Shown piece after piece: positions 27,763 to 35,398 of a stretch of DNA of 64,000 bases. The notes under the pieces are model-generated. The model ran no database searches, was not told the origin of the DNA, and saw only the letters and a program-made list of their open reading frames with translations. Source of the stretch: Betaproteobacteria bacterium (lineage in GTDB: Bacteria > Pseudomonadota > Gammaproteobacteria > Burkholderiales > UBA6910); contig JACPEG010000025.1 in assembly GCA_016183615.1 (NCBI GenBank), positions 23,877 through 87,876 on the forward strand, in the 5' to 3' direction. The position numbers were made by a program, and so were the translations under genes. The first letter of the stretch is position 1. Each line of letters begins with the position of its first letter.

Positions 27763-27900
27763 ATGTCACCGCTGACCCAGCTGCTGTTCGGCTCCGACAT
27801 CGGGCTATTGAGCCTCGCCACCATCGGCGTCGTGATCGCCATGGGCGGTTTCTTCATCGCGATGTTCGTCAGGAAATCGAGGGAAGAGAATGATTCGTGA
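27763..27900 (+). CDS. DUF3149-type small membrane protein
   Basis: A 45-residue protein, MSPLTQLLFGSDIGLLSLAT, one helix (IGVVIAMGGFFIAMFV) and a charged end. It has the size and look of DUF3149 proteins found in betaproteobacterial cbb3 loci. A strong Shine-Dalgarno CAGGAGG precedes it. It overlaps the next gene by 11 bases. Function unknown; membership of the oxidase biogenesis set is inferred from position. Confidence 0.75.
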   Translation: MSPLTQLLFGSDIGLLSLATIGVVIAMGGFFIAMFVRKSREENDS

Positions 27901-28294
27901 GGATCAGATGCCCGACGGGAGCGCCAATGCGGCGGCGAGCGAAAGCGTCCGGCTGAGCCGCGCCGGCCTGTTCCAGAGGCTGATCTGGATCCTGTGGCCG
28001 TCGTTCGTGGTGGGCGGCATGGCGGAGGCCGTGTTCTTCTCCCTGTTCGATCCGCTGGAGCTGCCCTACGGCGACGCGTTCCTGCCGTTCCTGGACCGGC
28101 CCCTGGGCGAGCACCGGCTTCTCGTCTACACCGCGGGATTCTTCATCTTCTGGGGTTTTGCCGCCGCTTCCAGCGCATTCACCTGCTTCCTGCAACGGCC
28201 GGCCTCGGACCTCAACCGCTACTGTCCGCTGGAGCCGCCCGAGCGGCCCGAGGGCTGCCCCAAGCGCGAAGACCCGAAGGCGCGCTGCGACTAA
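27890..28294 (+). CDS. Small membrane protein of the cbb3 locus, unknown function
   Basis: A 134-residue protein with two probable helices: RLIWILWPSFVVGGMAEAVF (about 29-48) and LLVYTAGFFIFWGFAAASSA (about 76-95). A cysteine-containing tail CPLEPPERPEGCPKREDPKA follows. I do not recognise a named family with certainty. It begins inside the DUF3149 gene, so it is translated with it; an ATG at 27908 is an alternative start. Four cysteines near the C terminus hint at metal or disulfide chemistry, plausible in an oxidase assembly operon but unproven. Confidence 0.7.
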   Translation: MIREDQMPDGSANAAASESVRLSRAGLFQRLIWILWPSFVVGGMAEAVFFSLFDPLELPYGDAFLPFLDRPLGEHRLLVYTAGFFIFWGFAAASSAFTCFLQRPASDLNRYCPLEPPERPEGCPKREDPKARCD

Positions 28295-28310
28295 GGCGCG
28301 GCCAGTGTCC

Positions 28311-28524
28311 GTAGGAGGGGATTCATCCCCGACCATCCCGGGCGTTCCCGCCGGAGGTCGCGAATGAATTCGCTCCTACGGGGGTATGTGGCCGGTCGCG
28401 AATAAATTCGCTCCTACGGGGGTATGTGGCCGCGAATAAATTCGCGGGGGATTGTAGGAGGGGATTCATCCCCGACCATCCCGGGCGTTCCCGCCGGAGG
28501 TCGCGAATGAATTCGCTCCTCGAC
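28311..28524. repeat. Cluster of GTAGGAGGGGATTCATCCCC palindromic repeats
   Basis: Two full units (28311-28379 and about 28456-28524) begin GTAGGAGGGGATTCATCCCC and end with the inverse GCGAATGAATTCGCTCCTAC or a variant. Partial units with GCGAATAAATTCGC lie between. The same family recurs at 35203-35398, 42419-42468 and 63881-63965. Confidence 0.85.
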
Positions 28525-28580
28525 CCCGACGAGGCCATCCGTGGGATAATTCCCGGAGTCCCATCCCTGCCAGAACAACC

Positions 28581-31010
28581 ATGAAAAAGCTCGAGCCCCT
28601 CGCGCCAGAGGCCCTCTACCGGCGCTGCGACCCCGGACAATTCAGCTTCACGACCACCGCCGAGCTGGCCGACCACATGGAAATCATCGGCCAGGACCGG
28701 GCGGTGCAGGCGGTACGCTTCGGCGTCGGCATCAAGCGCGAGGGCTACAACCTGTTCGCGCTCGGCCCCACCGGCCTGGGCAAACACACCTTCATCCGCC
28801 GCTTCCTGGAAAGCCAGGCCGCCGCCGAACCGCTGCCGGCCGACTGGTGCTACGTCAATGACTTCGGGGAGCCTCACCGGCCCAAGGCGCTGCGGCTGCC
28901 CGCGGGTGGCGGCGCCCGGTTCCGCGAGGACATGGCCCAGCTGGTGGAGGAGTTGCGGGTGGCGATTCCCGCCGCCTTCGACAGCGACGAATACCGGCTG
29001 CGGGCCGAGCGCCTGGACGCGGATTTCAACGAGCGCCAGGAGAAGGCCCTGAAGGAGCTGGGTGAAGAGGCGTCCCGGCACGACATCGCGCTGCTGCATA
29101 CGCCCACCGGGTTTTCGTTCGCGCCGATGAAGAAGGGCGAGGTTCTGGGCTCCGAGGAATACGGCAAGCTGCCCAAGGAGCAGCAGGACAAGATGGTGCA
29201 GCTGGTGGCCGCGCTGGAGGCGAAGCTCGAAAAAATCCTGCGCAAGATTCCGCGCTGGAGAAAGGAGCGGCGCGAGAAGCACAAGGCGTTGAACCGGGAA
29301 GTGGGCATGGCGGCGGTGGCGCATCTCATCGACGAGGTGAAGGAGGCCTATGCCGGGGAGCCCGAGGTGCTGGCCTACCTGGACGGCGTCAACCAGGACG
29401 TGGTGGACAACGTGGACGACTTCCGCAAGTCCCAGGAGCGGCCCGCGGCGCTGTTCGGCCCGCCCCAGGAGGAGACCGACTCGTTGCGCCGTTACCGGGT
29501 CAATCTGCTGGTGGATCACGGCAACTCGAAGGGCGCGCCGGTGGTGTTCGAGGACAACCCCACTTACCAGAACCTGGTGGGGCGGGTGGAGCACATGTCC
29601 CAGCTCGGCACCCTGGTGACCGATTTCACCCTGATCAAGCCCGGCGCCCTGCACCGCGCCAACGGTGGCTACCTGCTGATCGACGTCTACAAGCTGCTGT
29701 CCCAGCCCTTCGCCTGGGAGGGGCTCAAGCGCGCGCTCAATTCCCGCAAGATCTCGATCGAATCGCTGGGCCAGGCCTACAGCCTGATCAGCACCGTGTC
29801 GCTGGAGCCGGAGCCGATTCCCCTCGACCTGAAGGTGATCCTGTTCGGCGACCGGCTGTACTACTACCTGCTGCATCATTACGACCCGGAGTTCCAGGAG
29901 CTGTTCAAGGTGGCGGCGGACTTCGAGGAGCAGGTGGACCGCAGCGCCGGCAATGACCTGCTGTACGCCCGGCTGATCGGCACGCTGGCGCGCCAGGAGG
30001 GGCTGCTGCCCCTCGACCGCGAGGCGGTGGCGCGGGTGATCGAGCAGACGGCGCGCAGCGTGGGCGACGCGGAGAAGGTGTCCACCCACATGGAAAGCCT
30101 CACCGACCTGTTGCGGGAGGCGGACCACTGGGCGCGCGAAGCGGGCCGCGGCGCGGTGGACCGTCACGCCGTGGAACGCGCCATCGCGCAGCAGATCCGC
30201 CGCGCCGACCGGGTGCGCGACCGGATGCACGAGGCGATCCTGCGCGGAACGGTGCTGATCGATACCGAGGGCGCCCGGGTGGGGCAGGTGAACGGCCTGT
30301 CGGTGCTGGAGCTCGGCAACTTCGCCTTTGCCCAGCCCACCCGCATCACCGCCACCACGCGGCTCGGCGACGGCAACGTGGTGGACATCGAGCGCGAAGT
30401 GAACCTGGGCGGGGCGATTCACTCCAAGGGCGTCCTGATTCTCTCGGCGTTCTTCGCCGCCCGTTACGCCAAGAACCGTCCCCTGTCGCTGTCGGGCAGC
30501 CTGGTGTTCGAGCAGACCTACGGCGGAGTGGAGGGCGACAGCGCCTCGCTGGCGGAGCTGTGCGCGCTGCTGTCCTCGCTCTCGGCTGTCCCGCTCAAGC
30601 AGTCGCTGGCGATCACCGGCTCGGTCAACCAGCAGGGCGAGGTGCAGGCCATCGGCGGAGTGAACGAGAAGATCGAGGGCTTCTACGACATCTGCCGGGC
30701 CCGGGGCCTCAACGGCGGGCAGGGAGTGCTGATTCCCGGGTCCAACATCAAGCACCTGATGCTGCGCGCCGACGTGGTGGAGGCGGTGCGGCAGGGGAAA
30801 TTCCAGGTCTATCCGGTGCGAACGGTGGACGAGGCGATCGAGCTGCTCACCGGCGCCGCCGCCGGCGAGCCGGACGCGGCGGGACATTACCCCGCGGGCA
30901 GCATCAACCAGCGGGTGTCGGCGCGCATTGCGAGCCTCTCCGAGATGAAGCAGAAGTACGCGGGGCTCGCCCGCGCCCGCAACAAGGGCAAGGAGCCGAA
31001 GTCCCGATGA
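28581..31010 (+). CDS. Lon-type ATP-dependent protease, AAA plus S16 domain
   Basis: An 809-residue protein of the AAA_32/LonB-like family, not classical Lon: there is no N-terminal LAN domain. The Walker A is GPTGLGKHT near 62-70. A coiled coil rich in Lys and Glu lies at about 150-270. The C-terminal S16 protease has the Ser-Lys dyad: Ser 654 in EGDSASLAE and Lys 697 in GGVNEKIEGF. These proteases degrade or process unknown substrates in stress. Its TGA overlaps the start of the Usp gene (ATGA), a direct translational link. Confidence 0.92.
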   Translation: MKKLEPLAPEALYRRCDPGQFSFTTTAELADHMEIIGQDRAVQAVRFGVGIKREGYNLFALGPTGLGKHTFIRRFLESQAAAEPLPADWCYVNDFGEPHRPKALRLPAGGGARFREDMAQLVEELRVAIPAAFDSDEYRLRAERLDADFNERQEKALKELGEEASRHDIALLHTPTGFSFAPMKKGEVLGSEEYGKLPKEQQDKMVQLVAALEAKLEKILRKIPRWRKERREKHKALNREVGMAAVAHLIDEVKEAYAGEPEVLAYLDGVNQDVVDNVDDFRKSQERPAALFGPPQEETDSLRRYRVNLLVDHGNSKGAPVVFEDNPTYQNLVGRVEHMSQLGTLVTDFTLIKPGALHRANGGYLLIDVYKLLSQPFAWEGLKRALNSRKISIESLGQAYSLISTVSLEPEPIPLDLKVILFGDRLYYYLLHHYDPEFQELFKVAADFEEQVDRSAGNDLLYARLIGTLARQEGLLPLDREAVARVIEQTARSVGDAEKVSTHMESLTDLLREADHWAREAGRGAVDRHAVERAIAQQIRRADRVRDRMHEAILRGTVLIDTEGARVGQVNGLSVLELGNFAFAQPTRITATTRLGDGNVVDIEREVNLGGAIHSKGVLILSAFFAARYAKNRPLSLSGSLVFEQTYGGVEGDSASLAELCALLSSLSAVPLKQSLAITGSVNQQGEVQAIGGVNEKIEGFYDICRARGLNGGQGVLIPGSNIKHLMLRADVVEAVRQGKFQVYPVRTVDEAIELLTGAAAGEPDAAGHYPAGSINQRVSARIASLSEMKQKYAGLARARNKGKEPKSR

Positions 31011-31822
31011 CGGTTGCCGACGACATCGTCATCCGGCGCATCCTGGTGGCCCTCGACACCTCCCGGCGCGGAGCGGCGGCGGTGCGCGCGGCGGCGGAAC
31101 TGGCGGCCGCGGTGCAGGCCGAACTGCTGGGGCTGTTCGTGGAGGACATCAACCTGCTGCGGCTCGCGGACCTGCCTTTCGCGCGGGAAATGGGACTGCA
31201 CTCGGCTGCCTCGCGCCCCCTCGATTTCGCCGCGGTGGAGCAGGCGCTGCGGGCCCAGGCCGCCCAGGTCGAGCGGCTGCTGGCTCGCGCCGCCGAGCGC
31301 CAGCGGTTGCGCTGGTCGTTCCAGGTGACGCGGGGCCAGGTGGTGGCGGAGGTGCTTGCGGTGGCCCGGGACGTGGACCTGGTGGTGGTGGGGAAGGCGG
31401 GGCGCTCCATCGGGGCCCGGCTCGGCGGCGCCGGCCACCGCGAAGCGGCCCGGGGCGAGGCGGTCCCCGCCAGGCGGCCTCTGGTTCTCGTGTTCGACGG
31501 GTCGGAGCCCGCGGCACGCGCGCTGCGGCTCGCGGCGCGCTTGGCGCGGGAAGCCGGCAAGGCGCTGGTGGCGATGATTGCGGCGCCGAAAAACGCGGAT
31601 TACCAGCGGTTGCGCGAGCAGGTGGAAGCGGTGGCGGATCCCGCCCGCCAGCGCGTGCGCTGCCACCAGGTCAAAGCCGCCATCGGAGACGTCTGCCGGG
31701 GCGCCCGCGGCGTGCGCGCGGAGCTGGTGGTGCTGGGAGCGCCCGGCGATTCCCGGTCGGCCCAGGAACTCGTGGACTCGCTGCTGGAGGCGATGGACTG
31801 CCCGCTAGTGCTGGTGCGGTAG
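31007..31822 (+). CDS. Universal stress protein (UspA family), possibly two-domain
   Basis: A 271-residue protein with a clear N-terminal Usp fold: IRRILVALDTSRRGAAAVRA and VDLVVVGKAGRSIGARLGGA. The second half (LVLVFDGSEPAARALRLAAR, ELVVLGAPGDS) looks like a degenerate second Usp domain, giving the tandem-Usp length. Such proteins often bind ATP and respond to low oxygen or stress. Co-translated with the Lon-type protease. The TAG stop is formed by the start of a downstream repeat. Confidence 0.85.
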   Translation: MTVADDIVIRRILVALDTSRRGAAAVRAAAELAAAVQAELLGLFVEDINLLRLADLPFAREMGLHSAASRPLDFAAVEQALRAQAAQVERLLARAAERQRLRWSFQVTRGQVVAEVLAVARDVDLVVVGKAGRSIGARLGGAGHREAARGEAVPARRPLVLVFDGSEPAARALRLAARLAREAGKALVAMIAAPKNADYQRLREQVEAVADPARQRVRCHQVKAAIGDVCRGARGVRAELVVLGAPGDSRSAQELVDSLLEAMDCPLVLVR

Positions 31823-31940
31823 CGGGGTGTTGGGCTTCCTCCGGAAGCCCAACCTACGGGCTGGCGCTGGTGCGGTGACGATTCGTAGGTTGGGCTTCGC
31901 CTTGCGAAGCCCAACGGTAGCGGGGTGTTGGGCTACGGCC
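31819..31940. repeat. GTAGGTTGGGCTTC hairpin repeats between usp and fnr
   Basis: Two hairpins of the form TTGGGCTTC...GAAGCCCAA (about 31830-31852 and 31890-31914) flanked by GTAGCGGGGTGTTGGG copies in the same orientation. The outer GTAG bases supply the stop codons of both converging genes. Confidence 0.75.
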
Positions 31941-32679
31941 GGCGGCCGCTGGCGATGACGTGGTTGAGCGCTTCCAGGTCCAGGATCTGGATCGCCTTGT
32001 TCTGGACCTCGATCAGCCCTTCGTCCTGGAACCGGGAAAAGGCGCGGCTCACGGTCTCCAGCTTCAATCCCAGGTAATTCCCGATCTCCTCCCGGGTCAT
32101 GCGCAGCAGGAACTCGGTGCGCGAATAGCCGCGCGCGCCGAAGCGCTGGGAGAGGTTGAGCAGGAAGGTCGCCAGCCGCTCGTCGGCGGTCATGCTGCCC
32201 AGCAGCAGCATCAGGCCCTGGTCGCGCACGATCTCGCGGCTCATCATCTTGTGGAAATGGTGCTGCAGCGCCGGAACCTTGCGCGACAGGTCCTCCAGCT
32301 TTTCGAAGGGCACCTCGCAGATGTCGCTGTCCTCCAGCGCCACCGCATGGCAGGTGTGGGCATCGGTGCTGATGGCGTCCAGCCCCATGATTTCCCCCAT
32401 CATCTGGAAGCCCGTGACCTGCTCCCGCCCGTCCTCGTACAGGACGTAGGTCTTAAAGAAGCCGTTGCGCACCGCGTACAGGGATTCGAACGGCATGCCG
32501 GCGCGGTACAGGTGATCGCCGCGCTTCACCTGCCGCTTGCGGTACACCAGGTCGTCGAGGTAGCCGATCTCCTCCTTGTTGAGGCCAATGGGCAGGCACA
32601 GCTCCTGCAGGCTGCAGGAGGAGCAGGCGGACTTCAGCTGGCTTAGGTTTACGCCCTTGACGACGGATCGGGGAGCCAT
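31933..32679 (-). CDS. fnr: FNR-type oxygen-sensing regulator (second copy)
   Basis: A 248-residue FNR paralogue with all four cluster cysteines: CSSCSLQELC near the N terminus and the fourth in SDICEVPF. Helix-turn-helix MTREEIGNYLGLKLETVSRA with E-x2-S-R. I chose ATG 32679, which gives a normal FNR length; an open frame to 32820 runs through the promoter region and FNR box. It is divergent from hemN with a perfect FNR box between, allowing autoregulation. It is clearly related to, but distinct from, the FNR at 17921. Confidence 0.93.
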   Translation of the reverse strand: MAPRSVVKGVNLSQLKSACSSCSLQELCLPIGLNKEEIGYLDDLVYRKRQVKRGDHLYRAGMPFESLYAVRNGFFKTYVLYEDGREQVTGFQMMGEIMGLDAISTDAHTCHAVALEDSDICEVPFEKLEDLSRKVPALQHHFHKMMSREIVRDQGLMLLLGSMTADERLATFLLNLSQRFGARGYSRTEFLLRMTREEIGNYLGLKLETVSRAFSRFQDEGLIEVQNKAIQILDLEALNHVIASGRRP

Positions 32680-32757
32680 TCGGCGCCGGGTAATTGAGGG
32701 TCGGACGGGACCGGGCCGGGGAAAAACGGCCCGGAAACGGCCGACTTGCCACCGCGG

Positions 32758-32802
32758 TTGATCTAGATCAAACCGGGGTCCCGCATTGCAGGGCACTATT
32801 AT
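32758..32802 (+). promoter_or_regulatory. Perfect FNR box and promoter of hemN (and possibly fnr)
   Basis: TTGATCTAGATCAA (32758-32771) is a perfect palindrome. TATTAT (32797-32802) is the -10 for hemN, placing the box at about -42 to -44. On the other side it could repress or activate fnr. Confidence 0.8.
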
Positions 32803-32811
32803 AGCCGCTAA

Positions 32812-32839
32812 CGGGTCCAAAAAGAGCCCGGTTTTTTTT
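32812..32839 (+). promoter_or_regulatory. Hairpin with T8 tract in the hemN leader
   Basis: CGGGTCC and GAGCCCG pair with one mismatch over a five-A loop, directly followed by eight T residues, 6 bases before the hemN ATG and after its predicted start. It looks like an attenuator, though the stem is modest. Confidence 0.4.
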
Positions 32840-32845
32840 CACCAT

Positions 32846-34264
32846 ATGGAGCGCAGTTTGACCAGCCCGGTCGCAGAACTTTTCGGGTCCGTGGAATTCG
32901 ACCCGGAGCTCATCCGCCGCTACGACAGGAGCGGGCCGCGCTACACGTCCTATCCCACCGCGGACCGCTTCGTCGAGGCGTTCAACGCGGAGGCCTACCG
33001 GGACTGGGCCGTAAAGCGCAACATCGGCGGCTTCAAGCGCCCGCTTTCCATCTACGTTCACATCCCGTTCTGCAACGTGGTGTGCTTCTACTGCGCCTGC
33101 AACAAGATCGTCACCAAGGACAAGAGCAAGGCCGAGAAGTACCTGCAATACCTGTACCGGGAAATCGGGATGCAGGCGCCGCTGTTCGCCGACGATCCGC
33201 GGGTGGAGCAGCTGCACTGGGGCGGCGGCACGCCCACCTTCCTTTCGGACGACCAGATGCGCGAGCTGATGGGGGTGATCCGCAGCCAGTTCAAGCTGGT
33301 GAAGGATGGCGAGTACTCCATCGAGGTGGACCCGCGCAAGGTGAGCGAGCAGACCGTGGCGACCCTGGCCGAGATCGGGCTCAACCGCATGAGCATGGGC
33401 GTGCAGGACTTCGACGAGGAAGTGCAGAAGGCGGTGAACCGCATCCAGTCCGAGGAGGAAACGGTCTCCGTGATCAAGGCGGCGCGCAAGCACGGCTTCA
33501 AGTCGGTGTCGATCGACCTCATCTACGGGCTGCCGAAGCAGACGCTGATGGGCTTCAACCGCACCATGGAGCGGGTAATCAACGCCGATCCCGACCGCAT
33601 CTCGATTTACAACTACGCCCACCTGCCGCACCTGTTCAAACCCCAGCGCCGGATCAGCGCCGACGACCTGCCGGTCCCCGAGGTGAAGCTCGACATCCTG
33701 AAGCTCGCCATCCGCCGGCTCACCGAGGCGGGCTACGTGTACATCGGCATGGACCATTTCGCCAAGCCCGATGACGAGCTGGCGGTGGCCCAGCGCCAGG
33801 GGCGGCTGCACCGCAACTTCCAGGGCTACTCCACCCACGCCGATTGCGACCTGGTCGCCTTCGGGGTGTCCGCCATCGGCAAGATCGGCCCGACCTACAG
33901 CCAGAACTTCCGTACCCTCGACGACTACTACGACCGGCTCGACCGGGGCGTGCTGCCCATCATGCGCGGGCTGGAGCTCACCGCGGACGACCTGGTGCGG
34001 CGCTGCGTGATCCAGTCCCTGACCTGCCACTTCCAGGTCTCGTTCGAGGCGGTGGAAATTTCCTACCTCATCGACTTCCAGCGCTACTTCGCGGCCGAGC
34101 TGGCGGAGCTCAAGGAATTCGCCGACGCCGGCCTCGTCACGCTGGACGAGCGCTGGCTCACGGTCACCCCCAAGGGCCGGCTGCTCATCCGCAACATCTG
34201 CATGGTTTTCGACAAATACCTGCGGGCGGACGCGGAGCGGCGGCGGTATTCGAAGGTCATCTGA
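32846..34264 (+). CDS. hemN: Oxygen-independent coproporphyrinogen III dehydrogenase
   Basis: A 472-residue radical SAM enzyme of anaerobic haem synthesis. The cluster motif is C-x3-C-x2-C at Cys 76, 80 and 83 (CNVVCFYC), with the HemN-specific extra Cys two residues on. RYDRSGPRYTSYPTADRFVE at the N terminus and WGGGTPTFLSDDQM, SIDLIYGLPKQT and IGMDHFAKPDDEL are typical. Start ATG 32846 is taken since homology begins MERSLTSPVAELF. FNR control fits a need for haem for cbb3 at low oxygen. Confidence 0.96.
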   Translation: MERSLTSPVAELFGSVEFDPELIRRYDRSGPRYTSYPTADRFVEAFNAEAYRDWAVKRNIGGFKRPLSIYVHIPFCNVVCFYCACNKIVTKDKSKAEKYLQYLYREIGMQAPLFADDPRVEQLHWGGGTPTFLSDDQMRELMGVIRSQFKLVKDGEYSIEVDPRKVSEQTVATLAEIGLNRMSMGVQDFDEEVQKAVNRIQSEEETVSVIKAARKHGFKSVSIDLIYGLPKQTLMGFNRTMERVINADPDRISIYNYAHLPHLFKPQRRISADDLPVPEVKLDILKLAIRRLTEAGYVYIGMDHFAKPDDELAVAQRQGRLHRNFQGYSTHADCDLVAFGVSAIGKIGPTYSQNFRTLDDYYDRLDRGVLPIMRGLELTADDLVRRCVIQSLTCHFQVSFEAVEISYLIDFQRYFAAELAELKEFADAGLVTLDERWLTVTPKGRLLIRNICMVFDKYLRADAERRRYSKVI

Positions 34265-34290
34265 ACCCCCGCGCCGTCACCCCGGCGCAC

Positions 34291-34490
34291 GTGGGTAGGG
34301 GGCGTCCCACGCACCGGTCGACCGCCGGATTCGGTGCGCAGGGCGCACCCTACGCAGAAGCGGGGTGCCCGGACAAGGCGCGTCCCACGTACCACTTGGT
34401 GGGTAGGGTGCGTCCCACGTACCGCTTGGTGGGTAGGGTGCGTCCCACGCACCGCTTGGTGGGTAGGGTGCGTCCCACGTACCGTCCCAC
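34291..34490. repeat. Tandem GTGGGTAGGGTGCGTCCCAC repeats
   Basis: At least four near-identical units of about 30 bases, each with GTAGGGTGCGTCCCACGTACC or a close variant, preceded by a related GTAGGG/CCCTAC pair. The same family is at 38491-38640. It fills the hemN to TauE-like gap. Confidence 0.8.
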
Positions 34491-34501
34491 TAGAATAAGC
34501 C

Positions 34502-35206
34502 ATGCTTGAAGCGAACCTGCTCCCCGTGTTCCTGGTGGGCCTGCTGGGCGGCGTACACTGCGTCGGCATGTGCGGCGGCATTGTCACGGCGTTTTCCATG
34601 CGGCTGCCAGGGCAAGCCCCAAAGTGGCCCTACCACCTCGCCTACAGCACGGGGCGCATCGCCAGCTACGCCGTGGCGGGAGCGATCGCCGGCGGCTTCG
34701 GCGCGAGCGGGCTTCTGCTCAATGGCGTGCTGCCGGTGCAGCAAATTCTTTACTTCTTCACCAACATCATGCTGTTGGCGATGGGGCTTTACCTCGCGGG
34801 CCTCTGGCACGGGATCGCAAAACTGGAGCAGGCCGGCTCCGTCATCTGGCAACGGGTGCAGCCCATTTCGCGCCGGCTGCTGCCGGTGAACTCGGCGCCG
34901 AAGGCGCTGGCCCTCGGCGGGCTGTGGGGCTGGCTGCCCTGCGGGCTGGTGTACAGCGTGCTGTTCGCGGCGCTCATGAGCGCCAGCGCGGGGAAGGGGG
35001 CCCTCATCATGCTGGCGTTCGGGCTGGGCACGCTGCCCAACCTGATCGGGATGGGACTCGCGGCAGGGCACCTCCAGGCGGCCATGGGAAAACGCTGGGT
35101 ACGACTCTCCGCGGGCCTTGCGGTGGCCGCTTTCGGAGTGTGGGGCCTGTTCCGCCTGGGCGGCTCCCACGTGCCCTGGCTCGCCGATTTCTGCACCGTT
35201 CCGTAG
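34502..35206 (+). CDS. TauE/SafE-like (DsbD_2) membrane protein of the cbb3/hemN locus
   Basis: A 234-residue, six-helix membrane protein. HCVGMCGGIVTAFSM at about 19-33 and WLPCGLVYSVLFAA at about 144-157 are the paired Cys motifs of this family, which is annotated as sulfite exporter TauE/SafE or cytochrome biogenesis transmembrane protein. Members lie next to cbb3, fnr and hemN genes in many proteobacteria, so a role in copper or thiol supply for the oxidase is more likely than sulfite export. This is inference. The TAG stop is the start of a palindromic repeat. Confidence 0.8.
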   Translation: MLEANLLPVFLVGLLGGVHCVGMCGGIVTAFSMRLPGQAPKWPYHLAYSTGRIASYAVAGAIAGGFGASGLLLNGVLPVQQILYFFTNIMLLAMGLYLAGLWHGIAKLEQAGSVIWQRVQPISRRLLPVNSAPKALALGGLWGWLPCGLVYSVLFAALMSASAGKGALIMLAFGLGTLPNLIGMGLAAGHLQAAMGKRWVRLSAGLAVAAFGVWGLFRLGGSHVPWLADFCTVP

Positions 35207-35398
35207 GAGGGGATTCATCCCCGACCGAGGCCGTGGAATGTCGCGAATGAATTCGCTCCTACCGGGGTTGTAGGAGGGGATTCATCCCCGACCGAGGCCG
35301 TGGAATGTCGCGAATGAATTCGCTCCTCCACCGGGGTTGTAGGAGGGGATTCATCCCCGACCGAGGCCGTGGAATGTCGCGAATGAATTCGCTCCTAC
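35203..35398. repeat. Three tandem 60-bp palindromic repeats between convergent genes
   Basis: Units at 35203-35262, 35270-about 35331 and 35339-35398 run GTAGGAGGGGATTCATCCCC to GCGAATGAATTCGCTCCTAC, separated by CGGGGTT (the second gap varies by a base or two). Units 1 and 3 look identical; unit 2 has two inserted bases. The terminal GTAG of unit 1 and of unit 3 (reverse) give the stop codons of the TauE-like and cfa genes. Confidence 0.9.

Noticed and set aside
28323..30887. An 854-codon minus-strand frame opposite the Lon-type protease
   Set aside because: Same mirror effect; starts inside a repeat and shows no family features.
34291..34490. Possible CRISPR array or iteron origin
   Set aside because: Units are adjacent without unique spacers, and no replication initiator gene is near; the same repeat recurs at 38491.
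35203..35398. Possible CRISPR array (regular repeats)
   Set aside because: Repeats are 60 bp and palindromic, the gaps are only about 7 bases and nearly the same, and no cas gene is present.
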